Positions 23,388-64,000 of a DNA stretch of 64,000 bases are shown here, one piece after another. The stretch lies in the NCBI RefSeq assembly GCF_027596085.1, contig NC_072453.1, positions 3,614,448 to 3,678,447 of the forward strand. The letters run 5' to 3'. The DNA comes from Anoplopoma fimbria. Taxonomy: Eukaryota; Chordata; Actinopteri; Perciformes; Anoplopomatidae. A model generated the notes under the pieces. It made no database searches. It saw only the letters and a list, made by a program, of their open reading frames with translations, and had not been told where the DNA came from. Numbering within the stretch: the stretch's first letter is position 1; the number at the start of each line of letters is the position of its first letter. Both the position numbers and the translations under genes were made by a program.

Positions 23388-25435
23388 TTAAGGTTGACTT
23401 ACCTTCAACTTACCATGAACCCTGAAGCTATAGAGGCAGGTGTGGTCCATGTTACCCCAGTTGCTGTTGATCTGTAGCTTCACAAGTCTGAAGACTCCTT
23501 TGTCTGGATTCTGGTCAGAGACAAGAGAGATAAATGAATAAAGAGATTCCAGCATATGACAGAGACACAAACGAAACGATAAGACATCAGCGATAAAAAA
23601 ACATTTTGTTTTAATTTCAGATTCTCCTTTCATCTGTGTTGATCACATGGTCTTTTAGATTGTGATGTTTTAGATTGTGACGGAATTAAAAGTTAATGAA
23701 TGCTATAATGTCTAACTTATATCATACTCACGGGCAGTTCGAAGGTCTGAAATGCTGTACCGTCCTGATCGTAAACCACAGTCACCAGGTAGGTGCCTTC
23801 CTCATCCTTGGTCCTCATTCCCTGGAGGAGACAGAAAACAGACAGAGATGAGCTGAGCCTTTTTGTTGTGCACTGTGCAAACAACACTAACAAATTTGCA
23901 GGACATGTTGAGGATGACGACAGAGAGTGTGTGACTTACGTAGATTGAACATTCCCTCGGTGCACTTGCGATGAGCCCATTGGGGGACTGGCTCTTTGTG
24001 ATGTGGCCGAGTGTCACTTGAGTGATGGAGACCTGGTGGGACAGGGAGATGAATAAATGCCCTTTGTTACCTGCAAAGGGCCAGCATTGTCCTGGAAGCA
24101 ACGACGACTGTCCCTGAGGGGAGAGAAATTCATTTATCAGTCTCCACAGTTAATAAACAACAACTGTTACCTCCATGTTATTTCATGCTTAATAACAGAA
24201 GATTCAAAAGTGTAATTATAAGACACCGTAAAAACAATGTAGCTGTGTAATTCCTACCTGGATCACTCCTTGCTGTCTTTTACATGAATACCCCCAGGCG
24301 AATATTCTATCCCATATTATTCCAGCCCCTTTGGTCCAATATGTGTCCGATGATAAATGGTGTAAAACTCTGGCTCCTGCATGCACACAAGTCAAAGACA
24401 CACAAACAGGGTTAGAAATCAACCTCCAAACAAGTTCCCAACTAAAGCACCCGTACAAATAGTGATGTGACGATGTTGAAGATGATGACGATGACTCACC
24501 TTGCGATTCTAAGGCGAAGTTTGGCATTATGTCTGCCAGGGGATTGAACATGTACATCCACTGTTTGAGTACATGCACCTCCTGCTGGACCTCTTTTTGT
24601 TGAATACATGTGTGTGTGTACTGTGTGAATCCTGAGGGGCACAAAGCACAAAGTTTAGAAACTTTGTCAGTTTAAAAAAATAAAGAAATGATTGTGGCAG
24701 AAAGTCTTAAGTAACTCACCAACAGCAAGAAGGAGCAGGAGGAAGAGATATCTGATTATCTGTGTCCTGTCAGTAGTTTTGATATGTTGTGTCCTGTCAG
24801 TCATGTTACTACTTTGTGTGTCAGTCGTGTTAATACTTTGTGTGTCAGTCGGGTTAATACTTTGTGTGTCAGTCGGGTTAATACTTTGTGTGTCAGTCGT
24901 GTTAATACTTTGTGTGTCAGTCGTGTTAATACTTTGTGTGTCGGTCGTGTTAATACTTTGTGTGTCAGTCGTGTTAATACTTTGTGTGTCAGTCGGGTTA
25001 ATACTTTGTGTGTCAGTAGTGGTGATACATCTTGTCATGTCAGTAGTGATGATTTGTCTAGTCCTGTCAGTAGTGGTGGTCATTTGTGATCTTTGGGTGT
25101 TTGCAGTGGACTCAGGTTGACCCGTGGATTGGTGGTCTATGGCGGCGACTGTAGAATCGTTCTGGTTCAGTGACTCATGGCGATCTGTAGAGTTCACCTG
25201 ATGTTGACCCCCGGTGTGAACTATCCTCTTCTGAAAGACCCTAAAAGATGCCACAGATGTCAGTAAAGACTCATTCATGTGATGCTGTATAAAATGATAA
25301 CCCCACAGCATACAGTACAGGACACAATCAGTGCACACAAACTCACCTGTACGTGCTCTCCCTGTAGGAAACAATTGGAATTCCTTCCTCGTTGTAATAG
25401 CCGGCTTCCTGCAAACGAACACTTCTCCTATACAT
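23388..25435 (-). CDS. SUN domain-containing protein, SUN1/SUN2-related
   Basis: Inner nuclear membrane half of LINC complexes, whose luminal SUN domain binds KASH peptides to tether nucleus and cytoskeleton. Seven exons on the minus strand: 25435-25347, 25240-24720, 24631-24500, 24376-24258, 24113-23940, 23821-23732, 23510-23388; 1248 nt, 415 residues. The N-terminus MYRRSVRLQEAGYY with SYRESTYR resembles SUN1/SUN2 (arginine/serine start). Residues 105-176 are nine copies of an eight-residue repeat. One short membrane segment is around 194-208 (YLFLLLLLAVG). A short coiled-coil/linker ends NPLADIMPNFALESQGA. The SUN domain spans about 248-408, with LPGQCWPF, APRECSIY, TYLVTVVYDQDG, NSNWGNMDHTCLYSFRVHG. 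The conserved cysteine pair is at 297 and 400. At only 415 residues it is much shorter than SUN1/SUN2. A possible donor (G|GTAAG) in the last exon leaves the final seven residues uncertain. Confidence 0.85.
24802..25017 (-). repeat. In-frame 24-bp VNTR in the SUN gene (9 units of TDTQSIN + T/P/M)
   Basis: Nine tandem 24-base units encode TDTQSINP or TDTQSINT (last unit TDTQSSNM), residues 105-176. Degenerate relatives (TTDRTQII, TDRTQHIK, TTDMTRCI) flank it on both sides. The 24-base period keeps the reading frame when unit number changes. It lies N-terminal to the membrane segment, so it should be nucleoplasmic. Confidence 0.92.
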
Positions 25436-27289
25436 GACTGGAAAAAGGATAGAAAGACAGAGGGGTATATCGTTAGCTACACACAATGATGCAGCCAGAC
25501 ATTATTTTTGACTACAAATGGTGATCCTTGTCACAATGAACAATAAAGTTATGGAATAAATGACAGCTAAGAAGTACAATTGTCAGCATACATGCATTTT
25601 CCTTCATTCTCCCTATCAATAAACATGATACAAGTATTGACATGTTTGTTGACTTGTACTGCCTGATCTTTTATGCTCTCTTCTTGATTAGCATGCATAC
25701 ATAATGCATACATAATGCATGCTAATCTAAAGCTTAAATCTCAATTTTTAAGACAAATCCTATATCAGATATTTTATTGTTCAAGTGTGAAGTCTGCAGC
25801 ATTGCTGGTAACTTACTTGTTATTTCAGTGGTGGAAGAAAAATGAATCAGTAGAAATCCTTGATCGTTAGCTCAAATGTTAGGAAAACAGTTTCCTTAAT
25901 CAGAGTTGACGATCGAATGAAGTCTGCAAACAGATTGATGTCCTAAACTATCTAACACTGATGACTAGTTGTTCAGCTGGAATGAAGGATTCCATCAGTA
26001 GCTTTATGATGTCATGTCATAATGATTCTATGGTGTTGTCATGGAACATTTCAACATTCTATATTCAAAGTAGGTAAAATAGCATGGAACTGACTCCTCC
26101 CACTTGACATAAATGAATGTGTGAATGTATTGATTGATTTTTGACACATTGTCAATAAAGTGTTTTCCCATGTATTACTTGCCCCATAGTTGTGAGTAAT
26201 TCCTGGCAAATTAACTGATTTGTAAAAAAAATTAGAAATATGGAGACTTAAGTTTTCCAATATTACTGTAAATGACAACTCAATGTATATTTACTTAAAA
26301 TGGCCAGTTCTTTTCAAGAAATGCCTACTGTTTGAGGATTTTGTCTCTATTTCCCTCATGATTGGTACCAAATTTAAGGTCCTTTGAAGTAAATCATTGG
26401 AAACAAATAGGAAATCCCAGAACTATTAATTAAAGTGTATTTTATTTTACAACAGCAATACTTTCCAATAGTGCATATGTGTATCTTACACAGAATTCAG
26501 TTTAGGTGCAATGAAGTCTATATTTTTACACTGCAGTAAAGTGTGCAGTCAAGCAAGACAATTCACCACGTTTAATCATTAAAAAAGTGAATTATATAAT
26601 GCTGAAAAGCATAAAACAATAAATTGCAGTTTAAAAAAACAAAACACTGACAGAATGTTAATACATTATCACATAAAACAGTAAAAAGGGAAGATAAGCA
26701 TGGCGGTGGTACATTTAAAACGTAATTTAGTAGCTCATCAGTTGGGTAATGTAATAAGACAAATACGTGTTCAACAAATTAAAATAATTTGAATTTATTT
26801 GAACTTTATATGTGCTAATCTAAGGTGGTTTATTTGGCGATTTGAACATGTGATTTAATGTTTTGCATTTATAATGTTTGCACAGTTATTTAAGTTTGAA
26901 GTGAAGAAATTAGCAACTGAATTAATTTGTTATTGGTGGATTGGTCTAATAAAAAGTTAAAATGTGCCTCCATACCATGGAAAGGCACTCCCTTTACTTT
27001 GGAAAGATGATAGTAGGTGGGGTTGATACCAGTGATCTACACACCTGTAGCTTGCCTCCTGAAGTACACGTACTTGGCCACTAGATGGAGACAGAGACTT
27101 TTGCAGCAGAAGTGTGTATTTTGTAAGTGCCGCATGGATATAATTCTCTCTTTCTTGGAGTTTAACGCTCTACACATTCTACCAGAGACAGTATTTGGCC
27201 TGATATATGCGGACATGACTGTATTATGTGGTGTTACACAGACTAGTAGTGAACTGGTCGTAAAGGTGTTGTGAAGGAAGTCTTTGCGT
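25436..27289. other. Intergenic spacer between the SUN gene and the 27.4 kb start
   Basis: A/T-rich with no exon pattern on either strand. It must hold the minus-strand promoter of the SUN gene and separates two divergently oriented transcription units by about 2 kb. A 13-base inverted repeat lies at 25686-25727. Confidence 0.5.
25686..25727. repeat. 13-base inverted repeat, GATTAGCATGCAT arms
   Basis: Arms at 25686-25698 and 25715-25727 are perfect reverse complements. The 16-base centre itself contains another ATGCAT palindrome. It is about 250 bases upstream of the SUN gene ATG, in its possible promoter; ATGCAT cores resemble octamer-like sites, but no function is shown. Confidence 0.8.
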
Positions 27290-27404
27290 CCCACGCAGAG
27301 GAGGGTTTTCCGGTTAAAGTTTCCTTTGTGATTCGGAAGTGGCGCTGGAAATGCCAACGCCGTCCTCCGCTACAGACACAACACACAAGTGGCGACCATG
27401 AAAA
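27290..27404 (+). promoter_or_regulatory. GC-rich promoter-like region and first exon start
   Basis: GC and CpG content rise sharply (GCGTCCCACGCAGAGG, AACGCCGTCCTCCGC) after A/T-rich spacer. The region ends in a good Kozak context GCGACCATGA at 27398 followed by a splice donor AAAA|GTAAGC. Inferred to be the start of the transcript carrying the small exons at 27398-28080 and possibly of the long mrtfa transcript. Confidence 0.55.
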
Positions 27405-28071
27405 GTAAGCGGAAACACACACGGTAAATAGATCGTGTCACTGAATTAGCTAACGTTAGCTTCCCTCAACCAAACACAACACGACAGACTAGCTTGCCTG
27501 TTAGTGGTACCGCTAATGCTGGCCAGATGTAGCATGCTAACGGTAGCTAGCTAACTTGGTGTGTGTGACTGTCTGCAGGATGCCGGAGAGAGTGTGTGAT
27601 GAAGCCAGCACCGAGACTGAGGACGTTATTCTGTAGTTGGTAACCTTTCAGGCTGAGTTATGTCGTTGCTAAGTATTAGCCTCACTTTAACTCGGGTTTA
27701 GACAGTTCAGGTTAACTCCCACCCAGACAAGCTAACAATAGCTGCGCTAGCTTGTCTGTGTTGTGGACAGTGACAGCCCCGTGACATCTGTGGAAAGGCC
27801 TCTTGCAACGTGGATGGTTCTAGCTCCTGTTATTTATGCATTTCCTTTTTTAGCCTACTTTGCCCTGGTTACTCTGATACCAAAACTACTACTCAACATC
27901 CTGATCCGCAGAATAAAGGACCAGAATAGAGAGAAAAGGGTTTTATTGCAGGGGAGAAAGATCAGATATCAGTTCATCTCTATTAATTATTTTTTTCTTT
28001 ATTGCTTTCTTCAACAGAACCGTTCAAAGCTCCGTCCTGCTGAAATGGGAAAACGCCCCTTCAAGATTTAG
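27398..28071 (+). CDS. Candidate small membrane protein (microprotein), not recognised
   Basis: Spliced reading by eye: 27398-27404 (ATG, strong Kozak), 27579-27639, 27771-27939, 28018-28071 (TAG), giving about 96 residues in one frame. If the weak 78-base intron at 27940-28017 is retained, the product would be 122 residues. The N-terminus MKRCRREC...PRLRTLFCS is arginine-rich and could be a mitochondrial presequence. One hydrophobic segment follows (VLAPVIYAFPFLAYFALV, then LIPKLLLNIL). A basic tail RRIKDQNREKR...RPAEMGKRPFKI ends the protein. An alternative start is ATGGTTCTAGCT at about 27819. Nine bases after the stop is a strong donor (CACAG|GTAAGC at 28080), so the transcript continues, possibly into the mrtfa exon at 33098. 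I cannot name a family. It could instead be non-coding leader exons whose frame stays open by chance. Confidence 0.45.
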
Positions 28072-29281
28072 TAACACAGGTAAGCAATAAGCCTACTTTA
28101 TGACAGGCCAGGAGGGGGGGGGGCTGATAACACAACACACCCTTTACCTTGGCTGTTGCCAACTGGAATGATGTGGTAATTCTTGGTAGTAGTTTTTCTA
28201 TGCCTCATTGCTCACCTATGAGATTGTGATACATATCCGAAAGGCTAGTGGGGGCAGGTAGAGAGGAATGCTGGAGTGTACCGAAATGCAATGTGCAGAA
28301 ACAGTACACGGTGCATGTTTGAACAACAGTCCTCTTCTGGGAAACTAAGGATGAGGCACCGGATATTGCAGTAACCTTCTCTGGAAAACCATCGCTCTGA
28401 AGTGGTCGGGTTGATTTAAGTGTGTAACACCTGATATCCAGGTCACAGTAGAGTCCTGAGCCCTGTATAGATGATAGATAAAATAGGTTATTGAGGCATC
28501 GCTTTGTACACTGCAGAGATATAAAGCCACACATGCATCCTGATGTCTTGTTGACAAGACAAAATACAACATCAAAACAAGTTGAACTCTGCTCAAGCCA
28601 TCGACCTGTATAATATGCACCTTAATCAATATGCTTCTTAGCTGGTCACTTGCACTTTTGCAGTTTTACATCCTATTTGATCTTGAAGTGTATTTCAAAG
28701 TGAATTTCTTTTTTTTTTTAAATTGACTTCATTGTTCTCTCAGTCTCAATGTGCTCAAATGTGTTTTGTCAATTTAGGAGTATTGAGGTCTCATTCTGTG
28801 TGTTATACTAATGTTTTATTGTTTTTACTGTGGGTTTTATGTTGCCGTAATGTCTGGAGGAATGGACCAACCACATTTCCCCACATGGGATAATTAAATT
28901 GATCTGAATCTCTGAAGACAGGAAATATGCATCTCAAAGTGATGTGGTGCACTGAGACATAGATCACGTGTGACTTGAGGCCCTATAAACAATTTCTCGC
29001 TGTCAAATCACGGTAGCTTGCACAGTTAATATGCATACAGTGTGTCCCACTGGAGCTGCAAGTAATGCATTATCCAGTGTTCGACAAGGTACTGGCTAGC
29101 CTAATTTCTCTGCAGAAATGTTTTGCCATACTGCGGCTGTCTGACCCTTATTTCTTGATCGAATGCAGTATTTTTGTACAACTGAATTTCACCGTCATGT
29201 TATGTTATTTCCTTCCCTTTATAAACCAGTTTCCTGCTTTTGTTTTTCTCAGTTGAAAGGCTTGAGACTCCCATAGCTAGA

Positions 29282-29566
29282 CATCCATCTTCCGTAACCT
29301 GCTTATCCAGTTAAGGGTCGCAGGGGTGCTGGAGCCGATCTCAGGTCGCCAGTCTGTCGCAGGGCTGACATATATAGACAGACAACCACTCACGTTCACA
29401 CCTACGGGCAATTTAGAGTCTTCAATGCACCTAAGCTGCATGTCTTTGGACCCGGAGAGAACATGCAAACTCCACACAGAAGGTTGTCTAGCCTGGGAAT
29501 TGAACCCAGGCCCCTCTTGCTGTGAGGCGACAGTGCTAACCACTACACCACCGTGTAGCCATAGCT
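29282..29566 (-). mobile_element. tRNA-derived SINE
   Basis: Read on the minus strand the element begins GGCTACACGGTGGTGTAGTG at 29561. It has an A box-like TGGTGTAGTGG (29540-29550) and a B box-like GGTTCAATTCC (about 29496-29507), correctly spaced in a tRNA-like head. A family-specific body follows (GGAGTTTGCATGTTCTCTCC, GGTCCAAAGACATGCAGCTT, CTCTAAATTGCCCGTAGGTG) and a tail matching the common fish 'cttatccagttaagggtcgc' end. The head and body are nearly complete. Family name is not asserted. Confidence 0.8.
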
Positions 29567-30604
29567 AGACATGTTTTGGTTTATTTACATCTGTAACGTG
29601 TGATTTCAAGGTTGTTATAATTCTAATCACGCTGAAATGTACATGCACAACTCCTGAAGGCATGCTTTGAGGATATATGCTCATTGTCATGGCAGTGCAA
29701 TTGCAAAGTTTTTGACTAGAGGATATCGGGTAAGGCCGATGAAAGATTTCTATGACATGTTGTCCAATATGACATTTGTTTTGATGTCACCATCTTATCT
29801 TAAAAATCTATCAAAGATCTCCTTCTTTTTGTACAAAATCACTCTCAAATCCACATGACAAATTGACGACTCATTAGTGGGGTAAGAACAATTTTGGGGC
29901 TTAAATTAGCTCAGAAGTCGGTACCACTGGGTATTGAACCTCGATACTTGTTTTGTCCTCCATGTAACCTTGAGTATCAAATAGTGTCAAGTTGGTACAA
30001 TATCAGATATCAAGAACTATTTGAAATTATCATTTTTTAACTGTTAGTTGCATATTATTCAGGGTAACGTTCTTTAATGGCTATATTAACATTTCACATT
30101 TGAAAACTTTGGCTTTTTTGTTGGAAAAAGAAGAGCTTACTGCACTAGTATCAAAAAAGTTCAATGATACTCTACAGGCCAGTAAAAAATTGCCTACATG
30201 TTTTTTAATGTGTCATGATTAAACTTGCCGACACCCAAGGCCAGCAGCATCATGTGTGCATTTTGCGCAACATGTGGTTAGTGTGCCGTAATTCAGACAT
30301 GTGTGCGCTGGTTGATTGTGAAAGAGAGAAGAATGACATCTCAGACAACGCAGCCTCATTGTTTTCAGGCCCCGCTGTGCCGTAACGATAGAATCCCCAT
30401 CAGAACCCCATGGCTTGAAAACACATATTTGCAGAGAGAGATCAACACACACGACCCAGCAGCAGGCTTGCCTTTGTAAATAGCAATTATCAATGTGACG
30501 CCCAAGTTACTGGGCCTGTTCTGTACATAGGACTGTTGAAAAAAACAAAAAGGGAGATAACCAGAAACACCAAGCTTACTTATAAATTTTACCTTTTTCT
30601 GTCT

Positions 30605-30890
30605 GAATAGTAAGCCCCATCTAACTTTCAACTCTGATTTAAACTTAACCTAAGATGTCCCCAATGAGGAAACGCACAGACACAAACATGCACCTCTTTT
30701 ATAGCTTCCTTTATTAAAAAAAGTTTAAATGTATGTAAATCAACCCGAGGTTGTTAAGAAGTAAAATAAGAAAAACCATCCACAAACAGAGTTCTGCCTT
30801 TCTAAAGCATCGGCCACAGCAACAGTTGTAAAAGCTCAAACGTGCAAATTCTTCCCTGATGGCTGATTTAATCAGGAAAATCTGTTTCAT
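30605..30890. repeat. Duplicated block, copy 1
   Basis: It shares long near-identical stretches with 31915-32255 in the same orientation, about 1.3 kb away: AGTAAGCCCCAT, TTTAAACTTAACCTAAG, CACAGACACAAACATGCAC, and then roughly 100 bases around ACAGAGTTCTGCCTTTCTAA and CATCGGCCACAGCAACAGTT with few differences. It is not a repeat I recognise. Confidence 0.85.
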
Positions 30891-31914
30891 AAAGCAGGTG
30901 TAAATAAATTTGACCTTTTGACTCTAGACTGGTCTAAGCTTAGACAGGTTTTCTGTTTAGCCTTAGTAACCCTTCATGCTTAACCAGTTTGATTGCACTC
31001 ATTCATTACTGCTGTGTTGTTAACAAATTCTGTGGGAACCTGCATTGCAACACGTGTGAAAAGTTTGAAACTTTAGTTGTCATTTTCATGTTACGTAAGT
31101 AGGGCCGGATGTTTAAATCAAAAATACTAAAGGGTATCAAATTTCTTAATATGTTATTGTTCAACAGTTTCCTTTCCTCCAAATTCATAACAGGCCTTTC
31201 TCACAGGAGACATTTTGACCTGTCGCTGCAGTAAAAGCACATCAAATGAATGATGGCTGAATTCCATTTAGCTGCTTCAGTTTCAGGGTCCTGGTACTGT
31301 GCATGCTGGATCACTGTCACACTGTCAGGGTATGCACAAAGGAGCCAGTATTATTGTTATTAATAACATTTGACGATGCAAAATGTCTGCTGTGATCGGG
31401 CCTATTCAGAGAAAGCTTTTATGCAAAACAGATATGTAGTTATTAAAATCTATGTTTAACACATATACATAGCTTGATCAGTAGCTTTTTAGTAACAGTA
31501 GAGCACAGTTTTATTGCCGTGAACATCAGTTTATGTATGATTTTGCAGATACGTCAGATAGTAATATCGGAAGATATCATTATTAATATTGAGATAATAA
31601 AGTGTAGCCTGAGCAAAACTAAATGTAAATAGGCTGCTGAAAGCATGTATTGCGTTGCAAGGGTCCTGTTACAAAGTTATATAATTTCATGTTGGAACTT
31701 TTAAGATGTAGATTAATGTAGGCTACAGAGGTAAATTCATTTTATTTATATTGGACTTGATCCCCCGAATGACATAATTACAAGAAGAAGGCTGCAACAG
31801 ACTCAGCACATTTAATGTGCTGCTATTTTGGTCTGTATGTATTAATGAAATGTGCTGATGTGTGACCATCAACATCGAAACTTCCTCTTTACGTTGCTGT
31901 CTTGAGACTTGAGT

Positions 31915-32255
31915 TAGTCTGAACAGTAAGCCCCATGTCAACTTCCGACTCTACTTTAAACTTAACCTAAGTTCCACTCAATGAGGACTTTTGTTGATTC
32001 CTAGATGCACCACAGAACACACAGACACAAACATGCACATCTTTTATAGCTTCCATTATTTAAAAAAAAAAACCTCCAGCTCTGAGGGTAAGTTGTTTCA
32101 CGGTTTAAATGTATGGAAATCACCCTGAGGTTGTTAAGAAGTAAAAGAAGAAAAACAATCCATAAACAGAGTTCTGCCTTTCTAAAGCATCGGCCACAGC
32201 AACAGTTGTAAAAGCTCAAACATGCAAATTCTTCCCTGATGGCTGATTTAATCCC
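31915..32255. repeat. Duplicated block, copy 2
   Basis: Partner of 30605-30890. It is longer by two insertions (around 31985-32010 and 32066-32100). Similarity ends abruptly after GATGGCTGATTTAATC in both copies. Confidence 0.85.
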
Positions 32256-33097
32256 CTTGCCTACAGGCCCGCGGAGAATCGAATGCAGACGTAGAGGAAA
32301 AGAGTGGTGCTCAGTTTCCTGTGACTAACTTGTGGACTTGTTGCAGCATGTAAATTGCCCCAAGTATCATTTATCTTTATTTTTTTATTTAATGGCTTTC
32401 CAGGTACATAAACATGTCCTTTATTGGAAAATGGAGCATAGGAAGGGCTACTAGGACTTCAGACATTATACCCAAGGGCATATATTTACCATATGTTACC
32501 ACATTTACACTGAAGAGCACAGTATTCCTCCATAAACTACAAACTGACTCAGGTGGGGCGGTGCCACATTGCTCAAAAGTTACAGTTAACAAAAAGTAAA
32601 ATCTATGGCTTAATTTTCTAGATACATCCATGTATTTAAATGCTTGTGAACTGGCAAATGGCTTGAAAGACACAATGAAAATACCAGTTTGTCTGTTAAA
32701 TGTTATTCAATGTGATGCTGTGATGACCTGATGTTTGCTTTTTTGCATCAAAGACAAACACTAGCCAGGAAGCTTATGTGCTTATGTGCATAGCTCGATC
32801 ATAAGCTGCTTACCTGTCAGATAATTAAATGCCAACTCGGCATCAGTACTTACGTTTTATAAGTTTCAAATCCCAGATGCACCCAAAGTAGATATTGGAA
32901 AAGGAAAAAAACAAAACAAATCCACAGCAGGTAGTGGATTTTATATTTTATTATTTATTTTTGACAGAGAACCAGTGAAGTATTACTGTTTGCATCTTTC
33001 GATAAAAAAATTCCATTCCATTCTCGGCAGTTATTGTCTTATTATCCAACTTCTGATTAGTCCTTAAACTTCAATTAATGTCCTATTTTTCCTACAG

Positions 33098-64000
<30,903 letters not shown>

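Larger units (their letters stand above)
28081..33097 (+). other. Intron-like stretch between the 28 kb exon and the first mrtfa coding exon
   Basis: Bounded by a strong donor at 28081 (GTAAGC) and a good acceptor at 33097 (TTTTCCTACAG). No further exons are recognised. It contains a SINE (29282-29566) and a duplicated block (30605-30890 and 31915-32255). Confidence 0.45.

Noticed and set aside
24692..25120. Plus-strand open frames rich in LCVSVVLI across the SUN VNTR
   Set aside because: They are antisense shadows of the minus-strand exon, kept open by the 24-base periodicity.

Overview
This window is vertebrate nuclear DNA, almost certainly from a teleost fish. The genes are split into short exons with GT-AG (and two GC-AG) introns. 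Long (CA)n/(GT)n microsatellites are abundant. Interspersed repeats of fish type are present: a CR1/L2-like LINE 3' end, a tRNA-derived SINE, and several familiar fish repeat motifs. I see no bacterial, viral or CRISPR content, and the species cannot be named from the sequence.

Layout. (1) 1-7756, plus strand: the last 831 codons of vps35l, the VPS35-like core subunit of the endosomal Retriever/Commander recycling machinery. It runs over 27 exon segments, and the gene starts before the window. (2) 10672-16452, plus strand: complete nine-exon get4 (323 aa), a subunit of the BAG6-UBL4A-GET4 tail-anchored protein targeting complex, followed by a long A/T-rich 3' region. (3) 19243-20905, minus strand: a 5'-truncated LINE. 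(4) 21050-25435, minus strand: a compact seven-exon SUN-domain gene (415 aa) with an in-frame 24-bp VNTR in its N-terminal region, a decayed partial duplicate of two of its exons downstream, and a pentanucleotide array of about 1 kb between them. (5) 27290-28080, plus strand: a GC-rich promoter-like start and a cluster of small exons encoding a candidate membrane microprotein that I do not recognise; its last exon ends in a strong splice donor. (6) 33098-64000, plus strand: mrtfa (mkl1), the actin-regulated SRF coactivator, running off the window end in the leucine-zipper exon. Three alternative first coding exons (33160, 36811, 48019) all end in phase 1, ready to join the common RPEL1 exon at 54783.

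The four main genes are ordinary housekeeping or regulatory genes and do not form a pathway together. get4 next to a SUN gene matches, from memory, the human SUN1-GET4 neighbourhood on 7p22, so part of the layout is probably ancestral synteny. The exon models are my own splicing by eye. They are supported by reading-frame closure (vps35l visible CDS 2496 nt, get4 972 nt, SUN 1248 nt, all multiples of three) and by family similarity recalled from knowledge, not by a database search. The most interesting items are the mrtfa first-exon triplet, the upstream microprotein candidate, the SUN VNTR with its broken duplicate, and two GC-AG introns in vps35l.
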